Shown: piece by piece, positions 41,338 to 52,500 of the stretch
How positions within the stretch are numbered: the stretch's first letter is position 1
Layout: each line of letters starts with the position of its first letter
From: JBGTLW01 sp964614575
Lineage (GTDB): Bacteria > Planctomycetota > Phycisphaerae > Phycisphaerales > Phycisphaeraceae
DNA: 64,000 bases
Reading direction: 5' to 3'
Assembly: GCA_964614575.1 (NCBI GenBank)
Contig: CAZTLX010000001.1
Coordinates: 1 to 64,000 of the forward strand
Made by a program: the position numbers and the translations under genes
Notes under the pieces: generated by a model
Database searches by the model: none
Told to the model about the DNA's origin: nothing
Seen by the model: only the letters and a program-made list of their open reading frames with translations

Positions 41338-42177
41338 ATGGCATTGGATCATCTGCGCGTCAACCGAGCATCCCCCGCGCCCGGGGGGACGATGATCCTC
41401 GCGCTGGCGGGGTGGATGGACGGCGGGGATGTCTCGACGGGGACGGTTCGGCGGATGATCGAGCTGCTCGGAGCCACGCCCGTGGCGGATATCGACCCGG
41501 AGGATTTTTACGTTTTGCAGGTGCCGGGCAACATGGAGGTCAACGCGCTGTTTCGCCCGGAGATCGACGTGGCGGCCGGCGAGCTGCGGTCGATCGACCT
41601 GCCCGCGGCGACGTTTTACCACGCGGGCAAGCCGCGGGTCATGCTGATGCTGGCGCGCGAGCCGAACCTGCGCTGGCGGGCGTTTGCCGACGCGGTGTTT
41701 GCGATCGCGCGTCAAAGCGGGGTCAAGACGCTGTTGTTCGTCGGCAGCTTCGGCGGGCTGGTGCCGCACACCCGCGAGCCGCGGCTCTATGTCACCGTCT
41801 CCGATCTGGAGCTGCTGCCCGACTACGCGCGCTACGGCCTCAAGCCCAGCGAGTACGAGGGCCCCGGCAGCTTCGCGACGTACCTGCTCTCGCGCGCCAA
41901 GCAAGAGGGCTTCGATATGGCGTCGATCGCGGTGGAGGTCCCCGGTTATCTGCAGGGGCTCAACCCCTCGTCCATCGAAGCGGTCACCCGCCGCCTGGCC
42001 AAGATCCTCGCGCTCGACCTGGACCTGGCCGAGTTGCGGGCCGCGAGCACGCAGTGGGAGCTGAAGGTTTCCGAAGCGGTGGAGCAGGATGAGGACCTGG
42101 CGGCGAAGATCCGCGAGCTGGAGAAGCAGTATGACGATGCGCTGATCGAAACGCAGGCCGAGGCCGAGGACAGTTAA
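41338..42177 (+). CDS. PAC2 family protein
   Basis: 279 residues. PAC2 (proteasome assembly chaperone-like) pattern: ILALAGWMDGGDVSTGTVRR, ATPVADIDPEDFY, REPNLRWRAFADAVFAIA, LLFVGSFGGLVPHTREPRLY, GFDMASIAVEVPGYLQ. The C-terminus is a helical tail. In bacteria PAC2 proteins occur in actinobacteria and planctomycetes; role unknown and not tied to a proteasome here. GAGG precedes ATG. Confidence 0.88.
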   Translation: MALDHLRVNRASPAPGGTMILALAGWMDGGDVSTGTVRRMIELLGATPVADIDPEDFYVLQVPGNMEVNALFRPEIDVAAGELRSIDLPAATFYHAGKPRVMLMLAREPNLRWRAFADAVFAIARQSGVKTLLFVGSFGGLVPHTREPRLYVTVSDLELLPDYARYGLKPSEYEGPGSFATYLLSRAKQEGFDMASIAVEVPGYLQGLNPSSIEAVTRRLAKILALDLDLAELRAASTQWELKVSEAVEQDEDLAAKIRELEKQYDDALIETQAEAEDS

Positions 42178-42256
42178 CGACCTGCCCTCGTGCGGCCGGC
42201 CACCCGGATACACTCTGCTGACCATGCCTTACGACTCAACCCGGAGACCCCACGAC

Positions 42257-43327
42257 ATGCGAACGACGCGCAAGGAACTGATCCCAGGTCTGGCCGCGAC
42301 CGCGCTGCTGATCGGCTGCGGCAGCACGCCCGGCGCCGCCGAAGCGCCCCCGCCGAGCGCCAAAGCCTCGGCCTCGGTCAAAGCGGAAGCCCAAGCCCCC
42401 GCTCCGGCCCCCGCCGGGGAGGTGCGGTTTGCGGATGAGATCACCGTGTCTAACGAGGCCCTGAGGCTGAGCATCGCGGCGTCGGTCGGGCGGATCGTCG
42501 AGCTGCGGCCGGCGGGCGGTGAGGACCTGATGTGGCGGACCACCGCCGACAAAGCCGCCGAGGGCGAGGCGCAGGACAAGTGGGTGAACCTGGGCGGGGA
42601 CAAGGTCTGGCCGGCGCTGCAGGCGATGTGGGGGCGCTACCTGCCGCACGGCGGGGGCTGGCCGCCGGACCCCGCGATCGACGGCTCGCGGTGGGATGTC
42701 GTCGAACACGCCGACCGCCGCGTGGTGATCCGCAGCCCCGTCGCGCCGGAGCTGGGCCTCCGCATCACCCGCACGATCGAGCTGGATGCGCGCGAGCCGC
42801 GCGTGGTGATCCACAACCGGATCGAGCGGGTGCAACCGAGCATCTTCCCGGTGCATATCTGGTCGGTGTCGCAACTCAAGCAGCCCGACTACACGCTGCT
42901 GGGGGTGGCCCAGCGCCGCCCGCAAGGCCCGCAAGGCCGGGAGTTGCACACCGTGTTTGGCAATTTCGCCAAAGACAAAGTCAGCGCCCAGGTCACCCCG
43001 CTGGCCGAGGGCCGGGCCGTGCGTTGGGACCTGACGCACGAGGGCGGCGGGAAGGTCGGCACGCTGGGCACGTGGTGCGCCGCGGTGTATGACGGCTGGG
43101 TGGTGGTGCATCAGTCGGCGTTCGACCCGGCGGGCAGCTACCCCGACGCGTCGAACATGCAGGTGTATACCCACGGCGAATACGTCGAGCTCGAAACCCT
43201 CAGCCCGCAGTCGCACCCGCAGCCGGGCGAGGCGATCGAGAACACCGTCGTCTGGACCCTGCTGCCGACCGAAGGCCGCGACGACGCGGCGCTGGTCGAG
43301 GCGATCGAGAAGCTGCCCGCACCGTGA
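42257..43327 (+). CDS. DUF4380 lipoprotein
   Basis: 356 residues from ATG 42257, with GGAG ten bases upstream; ATG 42224 lies nine bases after a TACACT box and is an alternative start. Lipobox LIGC is followed by an Ala/Pro-rich linker. The main domain has the DUF4380 pattern: GRIVELRPAGGEDLMWR, NLGGDKVWPALQAMWGRYLP, WPPDPAIDGSRW, HIWSVSQLKQPDYTLL. DUF4380 proteins are beta-rich like aldose-epimerase or glycan-binding folds and are common in planctomycetes. Likely on the outer or inner membrane facing the periplasm. Confidence 0.82.
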   Translation: MRTTRKELIPGLAATALLIGCGSTPGAAEAPPPSAKASASVKAEAQAPAPAPAGEVRFADEITVSNEALRLSIAASVGRIVELRPAGGEDLMWRTTADKAAEGEAQDKWVNLGGDKVWPALQAMWGRYLPHGGGWPPDPAIDGSRWDVVEHADRRVVIRSPVAPELGLRITRTIELDAREPRVVIHNRIERVQPSIFPVHIWSVSQLKQPDYTLLGVAQRRPQGPQGRELHTVFGNFAKDKVSAQVTPLAEGRAVRWDLTHEGGGKVGTLGTWCAAVYDGWVVVHQSAFDPAGSYPDASNMQVYTHGEYVELETLSPQSHPQPGEAIENTVVWTLLPTEGRDDAALVEAIEKLPAP

Positions 43328-43340
43328 AACGCTGCGCCAT

Positions 43341-43422
43341 AGCCGGCGAGCTACGCCTCGCCCGGTTCCTGGTGTGCGAACGCGATACGTGAAAGACCCG
43401 GGCGAGGCGTAGCTCGCCGGCT
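43341..43422. repeat. Palindromic repeat, family B copy 2
   Basis: Perfect 25-base arms: 43341-43365 (AGCCGGCGAGCTACGCCTCG...) and its reverse complement at 43398-43422, with a 32-base loop. It lies 14 bases after the DUF4380 stop. Confidence 0.85.
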
Positions 43423-43524
43423 GTTTCTTAGCGCATCCCGTGCGCGGCGAGGGATCGGGCCGCTACACTACCGCCCCGCTCCCGCATCCACCCCCGCCCC
43501 CCGGAACCCTCGGAGGCCCTGGCT

Positions 43525-45495
<1,971 letters not shown>

Positions 45496-45716
45496 GCCGC
45501 GGGGCGGACTCCGATTGATCGGCATCACGAAGCCCGGCGAAACTCCGCCCCTCTCACGTGCCGCTCTTGATGACGCGCGGGCGAGGACGGCCAAGGATAC
45601 CCGGCGTGACCCGATGGGTTCGTCTCCGCAGCCGTCGATCGTTGCAACGCAGGATTATCTGATTAAAGTGATTTTGGGTTGCCGTTATGCCGAATAGATC
45701 GCATGGGAGTGCAAAA

Positions 45717-46589
45717 ATGGAATTCTTTACCAAAACCGGTGTGGACGCTGCGGTGCTCGCCGGCAAGCACCTGCTTAACAATTACAAGCGCCACCACATC
45801 GAGGTGTATGGCACCGACACCCTGTCGGTATCCAACCGGGGGCTGACCAAAGAAGTCACCAGCGTTCGGGACCATGAGGCCGATGAAATCATCATTGGCC
45901 TGATCCGGGACCGTCACCCCGGGCACAACCTGCTGACCGAAGAAACCGGGCGGATCGACAACGGCAGCCCCTATACCTGGGTGGTCGATCCGCTGGATGG
46001 CAGCTCCAACTACGTCAACCACAACCCCTTCTTCTGCGTCTCCATCTGCCTGGCCTACGAGAACACGCCGATCACCGGCGTGATTTTCGCCCCATTCATC
46101 GAAGAGCTCGCGGTCGCGCGCAAGGGGCATGGCTGCACGCTCAATGGCCGTCGCGTCGAAGTCTCCGATACCACCGATCTCTCAAAGAGCTACATCGTGG
46201 GTTGCCCGGGCGGCGACCTGAACAATCAGCGTTTCGCCAAGATGAGCTATTCGCTCAACGAGTCGATCAAGGATTTCCGCAAGATGGGTTCGGCCGCGAT
46301 CGAGGCCTACACCGTGGCCGCGGGGCGTGTGGATAGTTTCGTGACGCTGAATATCTCCCCCTGGGACATCGCGGCCGGCGCGCTCTGCGTGCAGGAAGCC
46401 GGCGGCAAGGTCACCGATTTTGACGGCGAGCCCTGGGAGCTGACCAAGAGCGACGTCTGCATGTCAAATGGAAGAATGCACGAGCAGGTCCTGGAGAAGC
46501 TCGCCCTGGTGAACCGCAAGAGCCGGTCGTTCACCGAAGCAAGCCTTCTCGTCAATTCAAGCCGTGGCAGGCAAGCAAGCCATGTATGA
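45717..46589 (+). CDS. Inositol monophosphatase family protein
   Basis: 290 residues from ATG 45717, with GGGAG eight bases upstream. IMPase metal and substrate motifs are all present: LTEETG, DPLDGSSNYVN and SPWDIAAGALCVQEAGG. Family members hydrolyse inositol-1-phosphate, fructose-1,6-bisphosphate or 3'-phosphoadenosine phosphate. First gene of a three-gene operon: the kinase start overlaps its end by eight bases. The operon context suggests a sugar- or polyol-phosphate substrate in a nucleotide-sugar route. Confidence 0.85.
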   Translation: MEFFTKTGVDAAVLAGKHLLNNYKRHHIEVYGTDTLSVSNRGLTKEVTSVRDHEADEIIIGLIRDRHPGHNLLTEETGRIDNGSPYTWVVDPLDGSSNYVNHNPFFCVSICLAYENTPITGVIFAPFIEELAVARKGHGCTLNGRRVEVSDTTDLSKSYIVGCPGGDLNNQRFAKMSYSLNESIKDFRKMGSAAIEAYTVAAGRVDSFVTLNISPWDIAAGALCVQEAGGKVTDFDGEPWELTKSDVCMSNGRMHEQVLEKLALVNRKSRSFTEASLLVNSSRGRQASHV

Positions 46590-47847
46590 AGTGCTGGATA
46601 AAGACAGCCTTCCCGCCTATTTATCGGGCATCGGAAGGGTCATGGAAGTCCTCGGCCCCGGGGCGGGCTATACCATTACCGAGATCGGGGACGGCAATCT
46701 CAATTTTGTCTTCCGCGTGGCCCGCGCAGACCAGCCGCAGCGCTCGGTGATTGTGAAACAGGCGGTCCCGTTCCTGCGGATCGCGGGGGAAGGCTGGCCG
46801 CTGGGCCGCGACCGGATGATCTTCGAGATCCGCGCCTCGCAGGCGTATCACGATTTCGCGCCTGATTTCGTGCCCGAAGTCTATCACGCCGACGAAGCGA
46901 TGAGCGTGATGATCATGGAAGACCTGCGCGATCTGCGGGTCCTGCGCTATTCGATGATCGAAGGCAAGGTCTTCCCGAATATCGGCCGGGACATCGGCCG
47001 TTTTCTGGGCGAATCGCTGTTCAGGTCCAGCTACCTCGCCATGTCGAGCCTCGACCGCCGGGAACTGATGCACAAGTTCAACATGAACGCGGAGCTGTGC
47101 AAACTCACCGAAGATTTCATCTTCACCTTCCCCTTCGTGGAGCACGAGTCCAACTACGTGAACCCCGAAACCAATGCCTACGCGCTGCAGGTGTTCCGTG
47201 GAAACCCCGAGTACCTCAAGCGCATCCTCTACCACAAGGAACTGTTCCTCAGCAAACCCGACGCGCTGCTGCATGGTGACCTGCACACGGGATCACTCAT
47301 GGCGGGGCCGGACGCCACTTATGTGATCGACAGCGAGTTCGCCTTCTTCGGCCCCTTCGGCTTCGATGTCGGAAAGATCATCGCGAATTTCCTGATGTGC
47401 TACACCGCTCATTTTCACCGCGACGGCGGCCCAGATTATCAGGCCTGGCTGCTCGGTGAATGCCAAACGATCTGGGACACCTTCTACGCAACCTTCCTGG
47501 CCCTCTGGGACGAGCACACCGCCTCGTCGGCCCTGCTCTTCGAGGGCCTGCTGTCCGCGCCGAACCTCCAGCGCTTCAAAGCCGATTTCATGGACCGTAT
47601 CTTCCGCGACGCCGTCGGGTTCTGCGCCTGCTCGATCGCGCGACGCACGGTCGGCATCGCCGGCGTCGCGGACATCCGCGGGATCGAAGATGTGGCGGCC
47701 AGGACTTTGCTGGAAAAGATGAATATCGATCTGTCCCACCTGCTTCTGGTGGAGCAAGACGGGGTCAGGGACATGCCCCGGTTTATTTCGCTCGTTGAGA
47801 CGTTCTACATGCAACGCAAAGCCCAACTCGCGGGGTCCATCCAATGA
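46582..47847 (+). CDS. Methylthioribose kinase-like sugar kinase
   Basis: 421 residues from ATG 46582 (GTG 46564 is an alternative). It matches MtnK closely: EIGDGNLNFVFRVA, VKQAVPFLRIAGEGWPL, MEDLRDLRVLRYSMI, LLHGDLHTGSLMAGPD and IDSEFAFFGPFGFDVG. MtnK phosphorylates 5-methylthioribose at C1 in methionine salvage. No other salvage gene is here; instead it overlaps an IMPase-family gene by eight bases and the next nucleotidyltransferase by four bases. The real substrate may be another sugar or polyol. Confidence 0.8.
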   Translation: MYEVLDKDSLPAYLSGIGRVMEVLGPGAGYTITEIGDGNLNFVFRVARADQPQRSVIVKQAVPFLRIAGEGWPLGRDRMIFEIRASQAYHDFAPDFVPEVYHADEAMSVMIMEDLRDLRVLRYSMIEGKVFPNIGRDIGRFLGESLFRSSYLAMSSLDRRELMHKFNMNAELCKLTEDFIFTFPFVEHESNYVNPETNAYALQVFRGNPEYLKRILYHKELFLSKPDALLHGDLHTGSLMAGPDATYVIDSEFAFFGPFGFDVGKIIANFLMCYTAHFHRDGGPDYQAWLLGECQTIWDTFYATFLALWDEHTASSALLFEGLLSAPNLQRFKADFMDRIFRDAVGFCACSIARRTVGIAGVADIRGIEDVAARTLLEKMNIDLSHLLLVEQDGVRDMPRFISLVETFYMQRKAQLAGSIQ

Positions 47848-48611
47848 CACTACCGATGCTCGGAATTATTCCTGCCGCCGGCAGTGGGGTGCGGGCTCGG
47901 CCCTACACCTACGAAGTCCACAAGGGCTTGTTCCCGATCGATGGGCGAACGAACCTCGAACGCACGATCGCCATCATGCGTGATGACCTGGGTATCAAGG
48001 AGGTCGTCATCGTGGTCGGTTACATGGCCGACGCGGTCCGGGCCGAGTTCGCCGACGGCTCGCGCCTCGGCGTCCGGATCGACTACATCGAGAACCACCA
48101 CCTCGACCGCGGCTGGGCCTGGTCGGTCTTGCTGGCCAAGCCGTATCTGGCGGGCCGCCACGCCTGCATCATGCTCAGCGATGAGTTTTACCTCAATGCG
48201 AATTTCAAGGAATACGCCGCCACCGCCAGCGCCAGCAAAGACCACCTCGCGCTGATCGCGGTCAAGACGACAGACGATCCGGAACTGATTAAAAAGAACT
48301 TCTCGGTCGAACGCAACGGCGACCAGATTGTCCGCCTCACCGAAAGCCCGAGCAGGGTCAACAACAATATTCTGGGGATGGCGAGCTTCATCGTTGCGCC
48401 CGAGTTGTTCGACCTGCTGGAACAAGGCTACGAGAAGGGGCGGTCGTCGATCGAGTTTGTGAACTTCATCGACGAGTTGATCGGCGAGGGGCACGCCGTG
48501 CGCGCCTTCGACCTGACGGGCGAATACATCAACCTCAACGACGTCGCGTGCCTTGAGCAGGCGACCGACCTGGCGATCAGGGCGCGATTGCAGGAGCAAG
48601 GCGACGCCTAG
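47844..48611 (+). CDS. Sugar/polyol-phosphate nucleotidyltransferase
   Basis: 255 residues. NTP-transferase fold: GIIPAAGSGVRARPYTYEVH and KGLFPIDG at the N-terminus, VVIVVGYMAD, IENHHLDRGWAWSVLLAK, and the metal-binding region MLSDEFYLNANF. It most resembles LicC-type phosphocholine or inositol-phosphate cytidylyltransferases in the ENHHLDRGWA region, rather than glucose-1-phosphate enzymes. It ends with TAG. Its ATG overlaps the kinase stop (ATGA), so it probably activates the product made by that kinase. Confidence 0.8.
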   Translation: MTLPMLGIIPAAGSGVRARPYTYEVHKGLFPIDGRTNLERTIAIMRDDLGIKEVVIVVGYMADAVRAEFADGSRLGVRIDYIENHHLDRGWAWSVLLAKPYLAGRHACIMLSDEFYLNANFKEYAATASASKDHLALIAVKTTDDPELIKKNFSVERNGDQIVRLTESPSRVNNNILGMASFIVAPELFDLLEQGYEKGRSSIEFVNFIDELIGEGHAVRAFDLTGEYINLNDVACLEQATDLAIRARLQEQGDA

Positions 48612-48689
48612 ACTGCCCGACGGCGGCCGCCCCGATGCCCGGTCCGTCATCCAAGGTCCACGTTCACCGCAAACGAAAGCGCTTCGCTC

Positions 48690-49688
48690 ATGACCCACCC
48701 ACCGATGAAAACGCCATCGTGGCGATCGGTGCTTCGGTTGCCACGGTTTCCGCCGCCGAAGAAGCGGGTCGCGGTGGTGGTCCCGCTAAGCACCCAGCCT
48801 CAGTTCAGCGAGGCCGATCGTACCAGTCTGCGCCATTTGTATCACTTCCTTGGCGGCTACGACATCTTTTTCATCGCCCCGCCGGGCACGTCGCCGGACC
48901 TGCCGGACGATGCAACCCTCATCCGGTTCCCGGCGAAGTATTTTGGCTCGGCTTTTGCGCATTCGGTGTTGCAGTTGAGCCCGGTGTTGTACGAGCAGTT
49001 CATCGATTACCAATACATCCTGATGTATCACCTGGATGCCCTTGTGTTTTCGGACCAATTGGAAGCGTGGTGCGACAAGGGGCTTGATTTCATCGGTGCC
49101 CCCTGGTTCCAGACCGAACACACGCCCTGGGCAAGCACCCCGCAGGTCGGCAACAGCGGCTTCGCGCTGATGAACGTGCGTAGTTTCCTCCGCGTGCTCT
49201 ACTCGCGCCGGAGAACGAGCAGCCTGAAGGATGAGCTGGCGTCGTCCAAGCGCAAGGGCGCGCCCGGGATGGCAAGCATGCCTTTGCGCTTATGGGCGCT
49301 GCGCCGCCTGCTGCCGTTGAAAAACGATGTCTGTTCGCATATCGACTACCTTGTGAGCAAGAAGCAACTCTCGGATTTGTTCTGGAGCCGCGAGGCGAAA
49401 CACTATTACCCGGACTTCAAAGTGGCCACCGTGGAGGAGGCCCTATTATTCGCGTTCGAGGCCGACCCCGCCGGTTGTTTCGAAAAAACCGATCATCGAC
49501 TCCCTTTTGGCTGCCACGCGTGGGAAAAGTTCGACCCCGCGTTTTGGGAGCCGTACCTGCTGCGGGACGAACGGCAGATGTCGGGTCCGAACACCCCCCA
49601 CGGACCCCATCAGCCCGCGGGGCGGAAAGATGCCGAGGCTTCAAAGTCTCGGTTACCGCATCCCATCACGGATCATGCCCCTGAATGA
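48690..49688 (+). CDS. DUF5672 protein, glycosyltransferase-like
   Basis: 332 residues. DUF5672 pattern: KRVAVVVPLSTQPQFSEADR, YDIFFIAPPG, YQYILMYHLDALVFSDQLEA, VGNSGFALMNVRSFLRVL and LPFGCHAWEKFDPAFW. Such proteins are found in surface polysaccharide clusters and have a GT-A-like look. It follows the nucleotidyltransferase by 78 bases and could use the product of that operon. The C-terminal 30 residues are unusually Pro/His-rich. ATG 48705 is another possible start. Confidence 0.78.
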   Translation: MTHPPMKTPSWRSVLRLPRFPPPKKRVAVVVPLSTQPQFSEADRTSLRHLYHFLGGYDIFFIAPPGTSPDLPDDATLIRFPAKYFGSAFAHSVLQLSPVLYEQFIDYQYILMYHLDALVFSDQLEAWCDKGLDFIGAPWFQTEHTPWASTPQVGNSGFALMNVRSFLRVLYSRRRTSSLKDELASSKRKGAPGMASMPLRLWALRRLLPLKNDVCSHIDYLVSKKQLSDLFWSREAKHYYPDFKVATVEEALLFAFEADPAGCFEKTDHRLPFGCHAWEKFDPAFWEPYLLRDERQMSGPNTPHGPHQPAGRKDAEASKSRLPHPITDHAPE

Positions 49689-49952
49689 TGCGCTTCCATG
49701 AGCGCCCCGTTGCCAAGGGGATGTGCGGGGATCTGCGCGGCCTCGCATACCAGCGCGTCGGGGATCAAGTGTTGCGGGTGGATTTTGTCGCGGCACGCGG
49801 AGATCGATGCCCGGCGTGAGGGCATGGCTCGGCATAGCGCCGGCGTGGCGATGACCGCCGCGGTGAACGGGTGCCGCCCCGCGGCAGCGTGCATCGCAAG
49901 CCGAGCGGGCATCGGTTTTCAAGGCCATCCTCGTGGCACGCCCGGTGCATGG
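49689..49952. other. Intergenic, nothing recognised
   Basis: 264 bases before the end of the patatin pseudogene. Short ORFs on both strands have no recognisable product, and no hairpin or promoter stands out. Confidence 0.5.
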
Positions 49953-51137
49953 TCAGGGCGAGGTCGTCTGCCAGTTGGCCGGGTCGGCGCCCAGCGTCTG
50001 GCCCAGGTCGGCCAGCTCGTTCATCACCTGCGCGTTGAACACGCCCGGCACCGGCGCGACCCAGTCGTCGGGCACGGCCATCAGGCGCACCTCGACGTCG
50101 GCGCCGTAGCGCAGCCGGGCGATCTCTGCGATCGCGTGCAGGTGGCGTAGGCTGTTGACCGTGGCGTTCTGCGTCGCCATGATCGACGCCCGGCCGAGGA
50201 TCGCCGGCCAAGTCGGCTCGATGACCTGCGGCGGGAAGCGCAGCTGATTATTGAAGATGACCCAGTAACGCAGCGTGGGCGGCGGCGTGTCGGGGCGCTG
50301 CTGCGCCCAGCGGGTCCAGTATGACTCGTCTTCGCCCAGCCGCCCGCCGTAGAGGATGTTCCCCGTGATCGCGCCATCGACGTAGAGCCGGCCTTCGATC
50401 TCGCGTGAGGGGAACACCCCGGGCACCCCGGCGCTGGCCAGCAGCAGGCGTGGCACGTGTTCGTCGTCTTCGCGTTCGAGGGCGCGACGCGCTTCGCGGC
50501 CGATCTCCCACGCGTGCAAATCGCCGTAGTCCACGTTCGTGGTGTTGATGATCAGTTGCCGCTGCTCGGTGGCGGCGTCGACGATGCGTTGGAGCAATTC
50601 GGCGTTGACGTGCTAATGGATCACCCGCTCCAGGCCGGGCATGACGTAAAAGGACCGGTTGGTCGGCCAGAAGTAGATCGGCCCGCGGGGCTTGGCCCAG
50701 TCGGCCTCGGGGTGGCGGTAGATGGCGTCGATCCGCGCGATCGATTCGTCGTCGCCGAGGAACGCGAAAGGCGCGATCAGCGCCCCGGTGCTCACGCCGG
50801 TGACCACGTCGAACTGCGGCCTTGCCAGCTCCCCCTCGACCCGCCCCCAGCCCGTGAGCACGCCGGCACCGAACGCGCCCCAGTCGCCCCCGCCGGAGAT
50901 CACCAGCACGTCGAGCGTGGGCGGCAAGTCGGGCGCGGCCGCGGCCTTATGCCGGGCGCGGGCGATCATGGTGTCGATGATCTGCCGCGTCTGCGCTTGC
51001 CGCTGCGCATCATCCGCCGCCCGCTGCGCCCACAGCGCCTCGGGGCTGACGGCCGGGCGCGACTGCGGCGGCGTGCAGCCGAGCGCAGCGCACGCCAACG
51101 CCACGATCACTCCGAGCGTCCTTCGCAGGTGACGCAT
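49953..51137 (-). pseudogene. Patatin-like phospholipase lipoprotein, split by in-frame TAG
   Basis: One reading frame from ATG 51137 to 49953, interrupted by TAG at 50613-50615 (codon 175). Signal with lipobox ALGC (Cys21); oxyanion loop SGGGDWGAFGAG; nucleophile elbow GVSTG with Ser116 before the stop. After the stop the same frame continues HVNAELLQRIVDAA and includes the catalytic Asp in VDGAITGN (codon 254) and a normal patatin C-terminus. The Ser/Asp dyad is thus split, so neither half can work alone. Either a recent nonsense mutation, readthrough, or a base error. TAG is used as a normal stop by neighbours. Confidence 0.82.
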
Positions 51138-51166
51138 CTTTGCTTCCGTGGTGGAGGCGAGCGGCG

Positions 51167-51409
51167 TTACCGGCCGGTCGCGGACTTGTACTGGTTCTTG
51201 GTGATCTCGGTGATCTCGGCGTTCTGGATGTTGACCGAGTCGCCGGTCTTCGCATCGGTGAATCGCACCGCGCCGCCCTTGTGTTTCACGCCCTTGGTGT
51301 AGTACGTCGTGTCGGTCGCGGTGTCGTGGACGCGGTAGTGGCTGGAGCAGCCGACGGACAGGCCGAGGATCATCATCAGGGCCACGATCATCAAACGGGC
51401 GGGCTTCAT
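51167..51409 (-). CDS. Small lipoprotein
   Basis: 80 residues. Lipoprotein signal with lipobox SVGC (Cys21), then a short beta-rich domain (YRVHDTATDTTYYTKGVKHK, AVRFTDAKTGDSVNIQNAEI). The pattern recalls small SH3-like lipoproteins such as YgdI/YgdR, though similarity is weak. It lies 29 bases upstream of the patatin gene on the same strand. Confidence 0.6.
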   Translation of the reverse strand: MKPARLMIVALMMILGLSVGCSSHYRVHDTATDTTYYTKGVKHKGGAVRFTDAKTGDSVNIQNAEITEITKNQYKSATGR

Positions 51410-51603
51410 GTTCAGAGCTCCAAAAGAGGGGGATGGGTCCGGGAAGATTGAGATCAGGTTAACACGAAAGCCCTGCCCAGGCCTCTGTCGGTCGTGGCCC
51501 GTTCATATCGCGGCCGGACGTGTCGGCTCAGCGATTACCCGCCCGAGGCAAACGCATCCGACGGGTTGACGACATCGGGATGCGCAGCACCGAGCGTCGG
51601 GCG

Positions 51604-52464
51604 TCACATCCCCGCGGGGATCTGGGGCTGGGTCTTTTCCTGGCGGGACTTGCTCCAAGGCCGCAGCTTCTGGAAGAAGCCGGGGGGCTTGGCCCAGGGG
51701 TCGTAGGTGTAGGTCTGGCGGTCGGCGAACAGCGCGTCGCCGTTGAGCCGACGGTAGGCCAGCCACTTGTCGGGGTCGTTGCCCAGGTCGTAGCCGGTGA
51801 GCGTGGTGAGCGATTGCTGTGCGGCCCGGACCACGCGGTATTGCGGGTCGGTCAGGGCGCTGAGCAGCGGGTCATAGACGGTGGGGGTGGCGTACTGTCC
51901 CAAGGCCGCGGCGGCGGCGGCGCGGACGTCGGCGTCCGAGTCGCGCAGCACCGCGCTGATCAGCGGATCGACCACGCGCGGGTTGTGGAGCTTCTGCAGC
52001 GCCTGCGCCGCTTCCCAGCGCACCAGCGGGTCGCCCTCGTTGTAGCGGATGACGGTGGTGCGCTGGTTGAGTTCGGTGGTTTCCTCGACGCGGTTGTCGA
52101 TCAGGGGCGCGAGCAGCAGCGCATCGGCCGGGCCGCCGTGGTCCCCAATCGCCCGGGCGGAGGCGGCGCGGACGGTCGGGTCGCTGTCGTAGAGCAACTC
52201 GCGGTAGACCTTGACGTAGACCTCTTCCCCGCCGAAGGGCGAGGCGGCGATGAGTGACACGCCGCGGCGTCGGTTGTCGGCGTTGTCCGGGTCGAGCATG
52301 TCGACCGCCGCCTCGGTGGGCGTGGGCATGATCAACGGGTCGAGCAGGTCGCCGAACACGGTGCGGTCCGGGTCGCCGTCCGACGAACACCCGCCCAGCG
52401 CAAACAGAAGCGCGCCGGTCAGGGCGCAGCAGGCCGCGGCAAGCAAGGGGTGATTGGTCGCCAT
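51604..52464 (-). CDS. HEAT-repeat lipoprotein
   Basis: 286 residues from ATG 52464. Lipobox LGGC (Cys25), then HEAT repeats: DPTVRAASARAIGDHGGPA, DPLVRWEAAQALQKLHNPRV, DADVRAAAAAALGQYATPTV, DPQYRVVRAAQQSLTTLTGY. HEAT solenoids bind proteins; partner unknown. A TACACT box (forward 52473-52478) eight bases before ATG suits leaderless expression. Divergent from the membrane protein at 52501, only 36 bases away. Confidence 0.78.
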   Translation of the reverse strand: MATNHPLLAAACCALTGALLFALGGCSSDGDPDRTVFGDLLDPLIMPTPTEAAVDMLDPDNADNRRRGVSLIAASPFGGEEVYVKVYRELLYDSDPTVRAASARAIGDHGGPADALLLAPLIDNRVEETTELNQRTTVIRYNEGDPLVRWEAAQALQKLHNPRVVDPLISAVLRDSDADVRAAAAAALGQYATPTVYDPLLSALTDPQYRVVRAAQQSLTTLTGYDLGNDPDKWLAYRRLNGDALFADRQTYTYDPWAKPPGFFQKLRPWSKSRQEKTQPQIPAGM

Positions 52465-52472
52465 CGCCCGCG

Positions 52473-52478
52473 AGTGTA
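52473..52478 (-). promoter_or_regulatory. -10 box of the HEAT-repeat gene (leaderless type)
   Basis: TACACT on the reverse strand, eight bases before ATG 52464, in a 36-base divergent spacer. Confidence 0.4.
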
Positions 52479-52500
52479 TCGTGAGCGAGAAGCGATCGCC

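Noticed and set aside
50613..50615. TAG as a reassigned sense codon in this organism
   Set aside because: TAG ends other intact genes here, for example the nucleotidyltransferase at 48609-48611 and the lipoprotein at 53583-53585.
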